In this document: positions 53,241 through 61,966 of the stretch, in pieces | How positions within the stretch are numbered: position 1 is the stretch's first letter | Layout: the number at the start of each line of letters is the position of its first letter | NCBI RefSeq assembly: GCF_000718135.1 | Contig: NZ_JOEM01000006.1 | Span: forward strand, 124,001-188,000 | Source of the DNA: Streptomyces cyaneofuscatus | GTDB taxonomy: Bacteria > Actinomycetota > Actinomycetes > Streptomycetales > Streptomycetaceae | DNA: 64,000 nucleotides | Direction of reading: 5' to 3' | Made by a program: the position numbers and the translations under genes | The notes under the pieces: generated by a model | Told to the model about the DNA's origin: nothing | The model's input: the letters and a program-made list of their open reading frames with translations, nothing else | Database searches by the model: none

Positions 53241-53777
53241 ATGAGCGACCCCGGCAACTACGTGGGCAGCGCGGACCGCAGCATCGGGCAGTTGGTCGCC
53301 GCGGCGACGGCCGAGATGTCCGCGCTGGTGCACGACGAGATCGCCCTGGCGAAGGCGGAGGTGCGCCAGGACGTCAAGCGCGGGGCGATCGGCAGCGCGG
53401 CGTTCATCGCGGCGGGGGTGCTGCTCCTCTTCACGATGCCGATGCTGAGCTTCGCGGCCGCGTACGGCATCCACAACCTGGGGCTCGGCCTGGCGTGGTC
53501 GTTCCTGATCGTGGCCGGCGCCTTCATCCTGCTGGCCGCCCTGATCGGGTTCATCGGCCTGCGGAAGTTCAAGAAGATCAAGCCGCCGGAGAAGTCCATC
53601 GCCTCCGCCAAGCAGACCGCCGCCGTCCTGCAGAAGGCGAAGCCGCACCCCCGCCCGGCCATCGAGGCCGACGCGATCCTCCGGCGCTCCGGCTCCAGCC
53701 TCGCGGCCGGTACGGGGGTGGAGGCCCTGCCGGCGGGTAAGGACAAGGCCTCCGCTGTGGCACGCTCGTCCACATGA
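53241..53777 (+). CDS. phage holin family (Holin_X/DUF1469-like) membrane protein
   Basis: The protein has 178 aa. An amphipathic N-terminal helix (IGQLVAAATAEMSALVHDEIALAKAEVRQDV) precedes two membrane segments (AAFIAAGVLLLFTMPMLSFAAA; WSFLIVAGAFILLAALIGFIGL) and a basic tail. The name is historical; chromosomal copies have no known lysis role. ATG 53241 has GGGAG upstream. Its stop overlaps the next start (ATGA). Confidence 0.85.
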   Translation: MSDPGNYVGSADRSIGQLVAAATAEMSALVHDEIALAKAEVRQDVKRGAIGSAAFIAAGVLLLFTMPMLSFAAAYGIHNLGLGLAWSFLIVAGAFILLAALIGFIGLRKFKKIKPPEKSIASAKQTAAVLQKAKPHPRPAIEADAILRRSGSSLAAGTGVEALPAGKDKASAVARSST

Positions 53778-54748
53778 CGGTTCCCGATTCCAGCGCATCC
53801 GGTCCGGCGGGCTCGGCGAGCCCGGCCGGCGCCGGAGGCCCCGTACGGCTCGACGGCCCCTGGACCCACCGCGACGTGGCGGCCAACGGGGCACGGTTCC
53901 ACATCGCCGAGATGGGCGAGGGGCCGCTGGTCCTCCTGCTGCACGGGTTCCCGCAGTTCTGGTGGACCTGGCGCCACCAGCTGCCCGCACTCGCCGACGC
54001 GGGCTTCCGGGCCGTCGCGATGGACCTGCGCGGGGTGGGCGGCAGCGACCGGACACCGCGCGGTTACGACCCCGCCAACCTGGCTCTCGACGTCACCGGG
54101 GTGATCCGCTCCCTCGGCGAGCCGGACGCGGCCCTGGTCGGCCACGACCTGGGCGGCTACCTCGCCTGGACGGCCGCCGTGATGCGGCCCAAGCTGGTGC
54201 GCCGGCTCGCCGTCTCGTCCATGCCCCACCCGCGCCGCTGGCGCTCCTCGATGCTGTCCGATTTCGCGCAGTCGCGCGCGGGCTCGTACATCTGGGGCTT
54301 CCAGCGCCCCTGGCTGCCGGAGCGTCAGCTCGTCGCGGACGACGCCGCCCTGGTGGGCCGGCTGGTCCAGGACTGGGCCGGGCCCCGCACGCCGGAGTTC
54401 CCCGACGAGGAGACCCTGGCCGTCTACCGGCGGGCGATGAGCATCCCCTCGACGGCGCACTGCTCGATCGAGCCGTACCGCTGGATGGTCCGCTCGATGG
54501 CGCGTCCGGACGGGGTCCAGTTCAACCGGCGGATGAAGCGGCCCGTGCGTGTGCCCACCCTGCACCTGCACGGATCACTCGATCCGGCGGTCCGGACCCG
54601 GAGTTCGGCGGGGTCCGGCGAGTACGTCGAGGCGCCCTACCGGTGGCGACTTTTCGACGGTGTCGGTCACTTCCCCCACGAGGAGGATCCGATCGCCTTC
54701 TCCACCGAACTCATCAACTGGCTCAAGGATCCTGAGCCCGACCGGTAG
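53774..54748 (+). CDS. alpha/beta hydrolase, epoxide-hydrolase-like
   Basis: The protein has 324 aa. LLLHGFPQFWWTWRHQL provides the oxyanion HGFP, and ALVGHDLGGYLAW gives an Asp nucleophile (GHDxGG), as in epoxide hydrolases and haloalkane dehalogenases. DGVGHFPHEEDP contains the catalytic His. It overlaps the holin-family gene by 4 bp, so it is co-translated. The substrate is unknown. Confidence 0.88.
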   Translation: MTVPDSSASGPAGSASPAGAGGPVRLDGPWTHRDVAANGARFHIAEMGEGPLVLLLHGFPQFWWTWRHQLPALADAGFRAVAMDLRGVGGSDRTPRGYDPANLALDVTGVIRSLGEPDAALVGHDLGGYLAWTAAVMRPKLVRRLAVSSMPHPRRWRSSMLSDFAQSRAGSYIWGFQRPWLPERQLVADDAALVGRLVQDWAGPRTPEFPDEETLAVYRRAMSIPSTAHCSIEPYRWMVRSMARPDGVQFNRRMKRPVRVPTLHLHGSLDPAVRTRSSAGSGEYVEAPYRWRLFDGVGHFPHEEDPIAFSTELINWLKDPEPDR

Positions 54749-54863
54749 CCGCGCACCCGCCAGGGGCACAGCCGTGCGACGAACAGCCACTTGCCTGCCG
54801 CATAAGCCAATTGGCTGACTCGCGCACGATTACCGACCTTGGGTCACGGGCAGACGTCGGGGT

Positions 54864-55082
54864 ATGGGCTGGACGCACGACTTCACTGACGAAGCACGCA
54901 ACCGCCGCTCCACCGCGACAGCCGGTGCGAGCACTCATGAGGGGGGCGGCCCCCTGGGCCGGGTGCACCAAGTGCAGGACCTTCATCATCACCGGCTCGG
55001 GAATCACCGCCTCGGGATCTCGCGCATCCTCCGCCGTCGGGCCCGCTGGGTCTCGGCGCGGCTGCGCCACCCCCGTAGCTGA
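54864..55082 (+). CDS. small basic conserved-looking protein
   Basis: The protein has 72 aa from ATG 54864. The sequence has THEGGGPLGRVHQVQDLHHHRLG and an Arg-rich end (ISRILRRRARWVSARL). It is rich in His and Arg, has no membrane segment and is followed by a terminator hairpin. Coding bias is good. The function is unknown. Confidence 0.5.
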   Translation: MGWTHDFTDEARNRRSTATAGASTHEGGGPLGRVHQVQDLHHHRLGNHRLGISRILRRRARWVSARLRHPRS

Positions 55083-55110
55083 TCTCTCCGGTATCTCCTG
55101 ACAACCCCGC

Positions 55111-55150
55111 CCCCCGCCGATCCGCGTGTGCTGACCGGCGGGGGTCTTTC
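55111..55150 (+). terminator. terminator hairpin with T-rich tail
   Basis: CCCCCGCCG (55111-55119) pairs with CGGCGGGGG (55136-55144), followed by TCTTTC. It lies between convergent genes. Confidence 0.65.
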
Positions 55151-55180
55151 AGGGCGGGGGCTTTCAGGGCCTGGGCCGCC

Positions 55181-56386
55181 TCAGAGGGCGCAGCCCTGGC
55201 TGTCGACCTGCTGGTTGGCCGTGCGGCCGATCTCGATGTCCTCGCGGATCTCGTCGGCCGTCAGCGCGTATCCGGTGTCCGGGTCGTCGAGCGATTTGGC
55301 GAACACCACTCCGTACACCTTGCCGTCCGGAGTGAGCAGCGGGCCGCCGGAGTTGCCCTGGCGCACGGTCGCGTAGAGGGAGTAGACGTCGCGCAGGACT
55401 GTGCCCCGCTGGTAGATGTCGGGGCCGTTGGCGTCGATACGGGCGCGGACGCGGGCGGAGCGTACGTCGTAGGCGCCGTTCTCCGGGAAGCCGGCGACGA
55501 TCGCGCTGTCGCCGCTCTGCGCGTCGTCGTTCGGGCCGGTGAACTCCAGGGGCGTGGCCCTGAGGTCGGGGACGTCCAGGACCGCGATGTCGCGCTGCCA
55601 GTCGTAGAGGACCACCTTGGCGTCGTAGAGCCGGCCCTCGCCGCCGATCTGGACGGTCGGCTCGCTGACGCCGCCCACGACGTGGGCGTTGGTCATCACC
55701 CGGCGGCCGGAGAAGACGAAGCCCGTGCCTTCGAGGACCTTGCCGCAGCTCGGGGCCGTACCGACGACCTTGACGATCGACTTCTTGGCACGGGCGGCGA
55801 CCGGGCTGCCCACCAGGGCCGGGTCCGGGGGCTTGACCTCGGTGATCGGCTCGTTGGCGAAGGGGCTGAAGACCTGCGGGAAGCCGTTCTGCGCGAGGAC
55901 GGAGGAGAAGTCCTGGAACCAGGGCGGCGGCTGTTGGGGCATCACCCGGGAGATCCCGAGGAAAACCGAGGAGTTGCGGACCTCCTTGCCGAGCGTCGGC
56001 AGCGAGGTGCGGGCCAGCGGCAGGGCGATCAGCCAGGCGACCAGCAGCATGGCCACCACGTTGACCAGGGCGCCGCCGGTGGCGTCCAGCGCGCGGGCGG
56101 GCGACCAGGTGATGTATCTGCGGAGCTTGTTGCCCAGGTGGGTGGTGAAGGCCTGGCCGATCGAGGCGCAGACGATGACGATGACGACCGCGCCGATGGC
56201 GGTCGCGGTGGAGACCTCCGCCCCCTCGGTCACCCGGTCCCAGATGATCGGCAGCAGATAGACGGCGACGAGACCGCCCCCGAGGAAGCCGATCACCGAC
56301 AGGATGCCGACGACGAAACCCTGTCGGTAGCCGATGACCGCGAACCATACGGCGGCGAGCAGCAGCAGGATGTCCAGCACGTTCAC
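55181..56386 (-). CDS. MarP-type membrane serine protease
   Basis: The protein has 401 aa. The N-terminal CvpA-like region has four membrane helices (DILLLLAAVWFAVIGYRQGF first). The C-terminal periplasmic trypsin-like domain has MTNAHVV (His), RDIAVLD (Asp) and RQGNSGGPLL (Ser). MarP in mycobacteria is needed for acid and oxidative stress survival. I chose GTG 56386 because GAGG lies 9 nt upstream; TTG 56392 is the alternative. Confidence 0.9.
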   Translation of the reverse strand: MNVLDILLLLAAVWFAVIGYRQGFVVGILSVIGFLGGGLVAVYLLPIIWDRVTEGAEVSTATAIGAVVIVIVCASIGQAFTTHLGNKLRRYITWSPARALDATGGALVNVVAMLLVAWLIALPLARTSLPTLGKEVRNSSVFLGISRVMPQQPPPWFQDFSSVLAQNGFPQVFSPFANEPITEVKPPDPALVGSPVAARAKKSIVKVVGTAPSCGKVLEGTGFVFSGRRVMTNAHVVGGVSEPTVQIGGEGRLYDAKVVLYDWQRDIAVLDVPDLRATPLEFTGPNDDAQSGDSAIVAGFPENGAYDVRSARVRARIDANGPDIYQRGTVLRDVYSLYATVRQGNSGGPLLTPDGKVYGVVFAKSLDDPDTGYALTADEIREDIEIGRTANQQVDSQGCAL

Positions 56387-56477
56387 CGTCAATAGCCTCG
56401 CAGTTTCGTCACCTGGCCCGTCGGGGGTGACGGGGTCCGGGCCGGGCCCGGTACAGCGCAGCAGGACAGCCAGCGTG

Positions 56478-57236
56478 TCATGCGCGCCAGTCGAGCGGCA
56501 CCTGTCTGGCCCGGTCCCACGGGCGTTCCCAGCCCGCGTAGTGCACGATCCGGTCGATCACTCCGGCCGTGAATCCCCAGACCAGGGCCGATTCGACCAG
56601 GAAGGCCGGGCCGCTGTGCCCGCTCGGATGGACGGCCGTGGCCCGGTTGGCGGGGTCCGTGAGATCCGCCACGGGAACGGTGAAGACCCGGGCCGTCTCG
56701 GCCGGATCGACCACCCCGACCGGGCTGGGCGCACGCCACCAGCCGAGGACGGGCGTCACGACGAAGCTGCTGACGGGGATGTAGAGCCGGGGCAGCACGC
56801 CGAAGAGCTGGACACCCCGGGGGTCGAGTCCGGTCTCCTCCTCGGCCTCGCGCAGCGCGGCGCGCAGCGGCCCGGTGGTGGCCTGGTCGCCGTCGTCGGG
56901 GTCGAGGGAGCCACCGGGGAAGGACGGCTGGCCGGGGTGCGAGCGCAGGGTGCCGGCGCGCTCCATCAGCAGCAGCTCGGGGCCGCGCGCCCCTTCGCCG
57001 AAGAGGATCAGCACGGCGGACTGCCTGCCCGCCCCGCTCTCGGGCGGTAGGAAGCGGCTGAGCTGCTGCGGGCGGACGCTGCGGGCGGCCTGGGCCACGG
57101 GGACGAGCCAGGCGGGCAGGCCCGCGGTGGTCACGTCGACCGCCGCGCGGTCGAGCGCCGCGCGGGTGTTCGCATCCGCGTCGGCGTCTACGACTGCGCC
57201 CGCGTCCGCGACTGCATCCGTGTGCGTGTGTGCCAC
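56478..57236 (-). CDS. Nudix hydrolase, CoA pyrophosphatase type
   Basis: The protein has 252 aa. The Nudix box runs GGSLDPDDGD to REAEEETGL (GX5EX7REUXEEXGU variant with an insertion), preceded by LMERAGTLRSHPGQPSFPGG, the UPF0035/CoA-pyrophosphatase pattern. It should cleave CoA or its derivatives to phosphopantetheine and ADP. The N-terminal ~30 residues are low-complexity Asp/Ala. GTG 57236 has GAGGGGG just upstream. Confidence 0.85.
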   Translation of the reverse strand: MAHTHTDAVADAGAVVDADADANTRAALDRAAVDVTTAGLPAWLVPVAQAARSVRPQQLSRFLPPESGAGRQSAVLILFGEGARGPELLLMERAGTLRSHPGQPSFPGGSLDPDDGDQATTGPLRAALREAEEETGLDPRGVQLFGVLPRLYIPVSSFVVTPVLGWWRAPSPVGVVDPAETARVFTVPVADLTDPANRATAVHPSGHSGPAFLVESALVWGFTAGVIDRIVHYAGWERPWDRARQVPLDWRA

Positions 57237-57359
57237 CGGCACCCCCCTCGTTGCCCTGGTTTCACAACGCCTGTCGTCGGCCATTTCGTTCCGAGCCATT
57301 CCGTGGTTCGTCGTGGGTTCGCCGTGGTTCGTCGGGAGGGTGCTCGATGCCGCACTCCC

Positions 57360-58211
57360 TCATACGGCTCCGAGCGCGGGAGCGGGCTTGCCCGGGAAGT
57401 CGGGAGGCGGGCTGAGCCGCTGGCCCGGATAGCCGCCCATCTCGTACTTCAGCAGCTTCCTGGCCTTCTCGGGGTCGGTCTCGCCTTCACCGTACGAAGG
57501 ACAGAGCGGCGCGATGGGGCAGGCGCCGCAGGCCGGTTTCCGGGCGTGGCAGATGCGGCGGCCGTGGAAGATCACCCGGTGCGAGAGCATCGTCCACTCG
57601 CTCTTCGGGAAGATGTCGGCGATCACCGCCTCGACCTTCACCGGGTCCTCCTCGTCCGTCCACTTCCAGCGCCGGACCAGACGGCCGAAGTGCGTGTCCA
57701 CGGTGATGCCGGGGACCCCGAAGGCGTTGCCCAGCACCACGTTGGCGGTCTTGCGGCCGACGCCGGGGAGCTTGACCAGGTCCTCCAGGCGGCCGGGGAC
57801 CTCGCCGCCGAAGTCGTCCCGCAGCGCGGCGGAGAGGCCGAGGAGCGACTTGGTCTTGGCCCGGAAGAAGCCGGTCGGCCGGATCAGCTCCTCCATCTCC
57901 TCCGGATTTGCCGCCGCCATGTCCTCGGGCGTCGGATAGGCGGCGAAGAGCGCGGGGGTGGTCTGGTTGACCCTCAGGTCGGTGGTCTGGGCGGAGAGGA
58001 CCGTGGCGACGAGCAGCTCGAAGGGGTTGCGGAAGTCCAGCTCGGGGTGGGCGTACGGATAGACCTCGGCGAGCTCCCGGTTGATGCGGCGGGCGCGGCG
58101 GACCAGCGCGAGGTGCGACTCGCCCTTGGGGATCTTGGGCGCCTTGGGTGCCTTGGATGCTTTGGGTGCCTTGGACGCTTTGGGAGCGGTTCCGGTCTTC
58201 GACGATGTCAC
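57360..58211 (-). CDS. nth: endonuclease III
   Basis: The protein has 283 aa. The helix-hairpin-helix [13 protein letters not shown] carries the catalytic Lys, and [11 protein letters not shown] the catalytic Asp. Four Cys in [17 protein letters not shown] (C-x6-C-x2-C-x5-C) hold the 4Fe-4S cluster. It removes oxidised pyrimidines and nicks the abasic site. GTG 58211 has a perfect AGGAGG 6 nt upstream, better than ATG 58229. The N-terminus has a Lys/Ala/Pro repeat (KASKAPK). Confidence 0.95.
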   Translation of the reverse strand: MTSSKTGTAPKASKAPKASKAPKAPKIPKGESHLALVRRARRINRELAEVYPYAHPELDFRNPFELLVATVLSAQTTDLRVNQTTPALFAAYPTPEDMAAANPEEMEELIRPTGFFRAKTKSLLGLSAALRDDFGGEVPGRLEDLVKLPGVGRKTANVVLGNAFGVPGITVDTHFGRLVRRWKWTDEEDPVKVEAVIADIFPKSEWTMLSHRVIFHGRRICHARKPACGACPIAPLCPSYGEGETDPEKARKLLKYEMGGYPGQRLSPPPDFPGKPAPALGAV

Positions 58212-58559
58212 TGCGGGCCTCCTGGCCATCTCACGGACCGCTGTCCCGGTCTCTCCAGGGAGCCATTTGCGGCACTCTCCGGGCGAACCGGGGAGTGTTC
58301 GCCCACAGCGGAATCACGCCTTCCCGACACCCCATCAGCCCCCTCGGCCCGTGTACTCCCCGGCATTCTGGACACCCGGCCAGCCTAGAGCCAGCCACTG
58401 ACAACCGCCCCGGTCACCGCGTATCCACCCCCGATCGGCCCCCTGCCGTAGGGACCGGCACGCCCGTGCGTCAAACTGGTTTGTGATTGATCGCACTGTT
58501 TTACCGTCCGGCATGATGGGGACCACGGTTCCCTGAACAGGCCGACAAGGAGAGAACTC
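58212..58559. other. divergent promoter region of nth and crp
   Basis: About 350 bp without a gene. It holds a Crp-type palindrome (58483-58496) and an AT-rich patch before crp. Confidence 0.5.
58483..58496 (+). promoter_or_regulatory. Crp-type binding site upstream of crp
   Basis: GTGATTGATCGCAC has GTG/CAC half-sites in the spacing of the reported Streptomyces Crp consensus, with one mismatch. It lies 64 bp before the crp start, suggesting autoregulation. Confidence 0.45.
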
Positions 58560-59234
58560 GTGGACGACGTTCTGCGGCGCGCCCCGCTTTTCGCGGCGCT
58601 CGATGATGAGCAGGCCGCGGAGCTCCGCGCCTCGATGAGTGAGGTGACCCTCGCGCGCGGCGACGCGCTTTTCCACGAGGGCGACCAGGGTGACCGCCTG
58701 TACGTGGTCACCGAGGGCAAGGTGAAGCTCCACCGCACCTCGCCCGACGGGCGCGAGAACATGCTGGCCGTGCTCGGTCCCGGCGAGCTGATCGGTGAGC
58801 TCTCGCTCTTCGACCCCGGCCCGCGTACGGCGACCGCCTCCGCGCTGACCGAGGTCAAGCTCCTCGGCCTCGGCCACGGCGACCTGCAGCCCTGGCTCAA
58901 CGCCCGGCCCGAGGTCGCCACCGCGCTGCTGCGCGCCGTCGCCCGGCGCCTGCGCAAGACCAACGACCAGATGTCCGACCTGGTCTTCTCCGATGTGCCG
59001 GGCCGGGTCGCCCGCGCCCTCCTGGACCTGTCGCGCCGCTTCGGCGTCCAGTCGGAGGAAGGCATCCACGTCGTGCACGACCTCACCCAGGAGGAGCTGG
59101 CCCAGCTGGTCGGTGCCTCCCGCGAGACGGTCAACAAGGCCCTCGCGGACTTCGCGGGCCGCGGCTGGCTGCGCCTGGAGGCCCGCGCGGTCATCCTGCT
59201 GGACGTGGAGCGCCTCGCGAAGCGTTCGCGCTGA
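58560..59234 (+). CDS. crp: cAMP receptor protein family regulator
   Basis: The protein has 224 aa. The cyclic-nucleotide domain contains VTEGKVKLHRTSPDGRENML and GPGELIGELSLFDPGPRTATASAL (phosphate-binding cassette), then a dimer helix and a winged HTH, LTQEELAQLVGASRETVNKAL. In streptomycetes Crp controls germination, development and antibiotic synthesis. GTG 58560 follows AAGGAGAG. It is divergent from nth. Confidence 0.95.
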   Translation: MDDVLRRAPLFAALDDEQAAELRASMSEVTLARGDALFHEGDQGDRLYVVTEGKVKLHRTSPDGRENMLAVLGPGELIGELSLFDPGPRTATASALTEVKLLGLGHGDLQPWLNARPEVATALLRAVARRLRKTNDQMSDLVFSDVPGRVARALLDLSRRFGVQSEEGIHVVHDLTQEELAQLVGASRETVNKALADFAGRGWLRLEARAVILLDVERLAKRSR

Positions 59235-59257
59235 CCCGTCGCGTGATGTGACCTGCT

Positions 59258-59320
59258 GAACGTACTGAGGCCCCGCGCCGACCGGATGCACTCCGGCGGG
59301 CGCGGGGCCTCAGTACGTTC
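59258..59320. terminator. 22-bp perfect hairpin between crp and the MBL gene
   Basis: The arms 59258-59279 and 59299-59320 are fully complementary, GC-rich, between convergent genes. Confidence 0.8.
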
Positions 59321-59331
59321 ACACGGCCGCC

Positions 59332-60162
59332 CTAGATGAGCCCGTGCCCCGCGAGGTACTCCAGCTGGGCCCGTACCGACAGTTCGGCGGCCGGCCACAG
59401 CGAGCGGTCCACGTCGGCGTAGACCCGGGCCACCACCTCCGACGGCGTACGGTGTCCCGCCTCGACCGCCGTCTCGACCTGGGCCAGCCGGTGCGCGCGG
59501 TGGGCCAGGTAGAACTCCACGGCCCCCTGCGCGTCCTCCAGGACCGGCCCGTGGCCCGGCAGCACCGTGTGCACGCCGTCGTCGACCGTCAGCGAGCGCA
59601 GCCGCCGCAGCGAGTCCAGGTAGTCCCCGAGCCGCCCGTCCGGGTGCGCGACCACCGTCGTACCGCGGCCCAGGATCGTGTCGCCCGTCAGCACCGCCCG
59701 GTCGGCGGGCAGATGGAACGAGAGCGAGTCGGCGGTGTGGCCCGGCGTCGGGACCACCCGCAGCTCCAGGCCGCCGGTGGTGATCACATCGCCCGCCCCG
59801 AGACCCTCGTCCCCCAGCCGCAAGGCCGGATCCAGGGCCCGTACGTTCGTCCGCGTCAGCTCGGCGAACCGCCCCGCGCCCTCCGCGTGATCAGGGTGGC
59901 CGTGCGTGAGCAAAGTAAGGGCCACGCGACGCCCGGACCGCTCCACCGCGTCGATCACGGCCCTCAGGTGTACGTCGTCGAGGGGCCCGGGGTCGATGAC
60001 GACGGCGAGATCGGAGCCGGGCTCGGCGACGATCCAGGTGTTCGTGCCGTCGAGCGTCATCGCGGACGGGTTCGGCGCGAGGACGTTGACCGTACGGGCG
60101 GTCGCGGGCCCGGAGGCCACGATTCCGCGCGGCTGTCCCGGGAGGGCGGCTGCGTCGCTCAT
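59332..60162 (-). CDS. MBL-fold metallo-hydrolase
   Basis: The protein has 276 aa. LLTHGHPDHAEG is the HxHxDH zinc motif; TPGHTADSLSF and VLTGDTILG add further metal ligands, and VLPGHGPVLE the last His. The C-terminal helical part resembles the LACTB2/glyoxalase II-like group. The start at ATG 60162 overlaps the upstream Nudix stop (ATGA), so they are coupled. The substrate is unknown. Confidence 0.88.
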   Translation of the reverse strand: MSDAAALPGQPRGIVASGPATARTVNVLAPNPSAMTLDGTNTWIVAEPGSDLAVVIDPGPLDDVHLRAVIDAVERSGRRVALTLLTHGHPDHAEGAGRFAELTRTNVRALDPALRLGDEGLGAGDVITTGGLELRVVPTPGHTADSLSFHLPADRAVLTGDTILGRGTTVVAHPDGRLGDYLDSLRRLRSLTVDDGVHTVLPGHGPVLEDAQGAVEFYLAHRAHRLAQVETAVEAGHRTPSEVVARVYADVDRSLWPAAELSVRAQLEYLAGHGLI

Positions 60163-61073
60163 GCCGCACCCCCGTCCCCACCGGGCGCGGGTTCCCCGCC
60201 CGCCGTCGGTACGTGCTTGGTGAACTCGTCGTGCCCCGGCCAGCTCAGCACCAGCTCATCCCCCTCCAGGCGGGCCTGCGCGAGTACGGGAGTCATGTCC
60301 TGGACGTCCGCCGCCCCGAGCGCCTCGGCGGCCGTCCTGAACGGCGTCAGGGCCCGCAGCGTCGACACGGTGGGCGGCATCATCAGCAGCTCGCCCAGGT
60401 CGTAGCGGCGGGCCGCGTCGGCCGGGGCGATCCACACCGTACGGTCCGCCTCCGTGGAGACGGCCCGGGTCCGCTGCCCCTCGGGGAGCGCGGCGACGAA
60501 GAACCAGGTGTCGTACCGCCTCGGTTCGAACTCCGGGGTGATCCAGCGCGCCCAGGCGCCCAGCAGGTCCGAGCGGAGCAGCAGCCCGCGCCGGTCCAGG
60601 AACTCCGCGAAGGACAGATCGCGGGCGACCAGCGCCTCACGGTCGGCCTCCCAGTCGGTCCCGGTCGTATCGCCGACCACCGTCCCGGCACTCTCCCCGG
60701 CGAGCAGGACGCCCGACTCCTCGAAGGTCTCGCGGACCGCCGCACACACGATGGCCTGCGCCTCGGTGACCGTCGCCACGCCGAGCCGGGCGGCCCAGTG
60801 CTCCAGCGAGGGCCCGGCCCACCCGATCAGCCGGTCGTCGTCGCGCGGATCGACACCGCCACCCGGATAGGCGTACGCGCCTCCGGCGAACGCCATGGAG
60901 GTTCGGCGGCGCAGCATGTGCACCACGGGGCCGGGCGTCGCGCCCTGGGACCCCGGATCGCGGAGCAGCATCACGGTGGCCGCCCGCCGGGGTGCCACGG
61001 CCGTCAGCTCACCTGCGGCGAGCGCCCGGATCCGCTCGGGCCATTCCGGGGGGTACCACTGACCTTGGGACAT
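60159..61073 (-). CDS. Nudix hydrolase
   Basis: The protein has 304 aa. The Nudix box is GGGVDPRDDDR to RETFEESGVLLAG, with a ~30-residue insertion before the RETFEESG core. This is the RppH-unlike 'NUDT19/CoA' style of long Nudix proteins. VVHMLRRRTSMAFAGGAYAYPGG precedes it. It is co-transcribed with the MBL gene. The substrate is not predictable. Confidence 0.82.
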   Translation of the reverse strand: MSQGQWYPPEWPERIRALAAGELTAVAPRRAATVMLLRDPGSQGATPGPVVHMLRRRTSMAFAGGAYAYPGGGVDPRDDDRLIGWAGPSLEHWAARLGVATVTEAQAIVCAAVRETFEESGVLLAGESAGTVVGDTTGTDWEADREALVARDLSFAEFLDRRGLLLRSDLLGAWARWITPEFEPRRYDTWFFVAALPEGQRTRAVSTEADRTVWIAPADAARRYDLGELLMMPPTVSTLRALTPFRTAAEALGAADVQDMTPVLAQARLEGDELVLSWPGHDEFTKHVPTAGGEPAPGGDGGAA

Positions 61074-61196
61074 GGCCGGAGGCTATCCGGAACCGCGTCG
61101 ATGTTCGAGAGGCTCCGTGATCATCACGGGGACCCGACATGCCCCGTACACACCCGATCGTGCCCGCCGCACCCACGATCCGCCCGTCACACACGC

Positions 61197-61229
61197 GATC
61201 CCGCCCGGTCACGGGGACCGGGCGGGATC
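61197..61229 (-). terminator. terminator after ridA
   Basis: A 14-bp perfect stem (61197-61210 with 61216-61229), downstream of the RidA-family gene. Confidence 0.7.
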
Positions 61230-61265
61230 GGAGAACGTACGAGAAGGACGTACGGGGAGGGGCCC

Positions 61266-61736
61266 TCAGGCGTCGACGAGCTCGACCTGGACCTCGACCT
61301 CGACAGGGGCGTCCAGCGGCAGCACGGCGACGCCCACGGCGCTGCGTGCGTGCACACCCTTGTCGCCCAGGACCGCGCCCAGCAGCTCGCTCGCACCGTT
61401 GATCACGGCGGGCTGCCCGGTGAAGTCGGAGGCCGAGGCGACGAAGCCCACGACCTTCACGACGCGCTTGATCCGGTCCAGGTCACCGGCGACCGACTTC
61501 ACGGCGGCCAGGGCGTTGAGCGCGCAGGTCTTCGCGAGCTCCTTCGCCTCGTCCGGCGTGACCTCGGCGCCGACCTTGCCGGTGACGGCGAGCTTGCCGT
61601 CCACCATCGGGAGCTGACCGGAGGTGTACACGTACACCCCGGACTGCACGGCCGGCTGGTACGAGGCCAGCGGCGGCACGACGGCGGGCAGGGTCAGGCC
61701 GAGCTCGGCGAGCTGAGCCTCGACGGCGCCCGCCAC
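61266..61736 (-). CDS. RidA/YjgF family protein
   Basis: The protein has 156 aa. VYTSGQLPMVDGKLAVTGKVG and the C-terminal VGVAVLPLDAPVEVEVQVELV fit RidA enamine/imine deaminases, but the usual catalytic Arg in the R-(A/S)-A-V segment reads HARSAVGVA (present). It is about 25 residues longer than E. coli RidA. GTG 61736 overlaps the DUF4177 stop (TAGTG). Confidence 0.88.
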   Translation of the reverse strand: MAGAVEAQLAELGLTLPAVVPPLASYQPAVQSGVYVYTSGQLPMVDGKLAVTGKVGAEVTPDEAKELAKTCALNALAAVKSVAGDLDRIKRVVKVVGFVASASDFTGQPAVINGASELLGAVLGDKGVHARSAVGVAVLPLDAPVEVEVQVELVDA

Positions 61737-61894
61737 TAGGCCTTCTCCCGCTTCAGGTAGGCCACGAGCTGCTCGGGGTTGTTCGGGCCGGGAACGACCT
61801 GGACCAGCTCCCAGCCGTCCTCGCCCCAGGTGTCCAGAATCTGCTTGGTCGCGTGCACGAGAAGGGGCACGGTCGCGTATTCCCACTTGGTCAT
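61736..61894 (-). CDS. DUF4177 small protein
   Basis: The protein has 52 aa: MTKWEYATVPLLVHATKQIL, DTWGEDGWELVQVVPG. This is the short WEY...GxxGWELV pattern of DUF4177. It starts at ATG 61894 and is coupled to ridA by an overlapping stop and start. The function is unknown. Confidence 0.85.
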   Translation of the reverse strand: MTKWEYATVPLLVHATKQILDTWGEDGWELVQVVPGPNNPEQLVAYLKREKA

Positions 61895-61966
61895 GGGCCT
61901 GACTGTAACGCCTGGCACGTCCGGTCCCGTGCGTAGGCCGGGGCCTGACTGGTTAGGCTCGAATAC

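Noticed and set aside
53241..53777. Holin-family gene as evidence of a prophage
   Set aside because: It lies in a conserved chromosomal order with no lysin or phage genes; the family name is historical.
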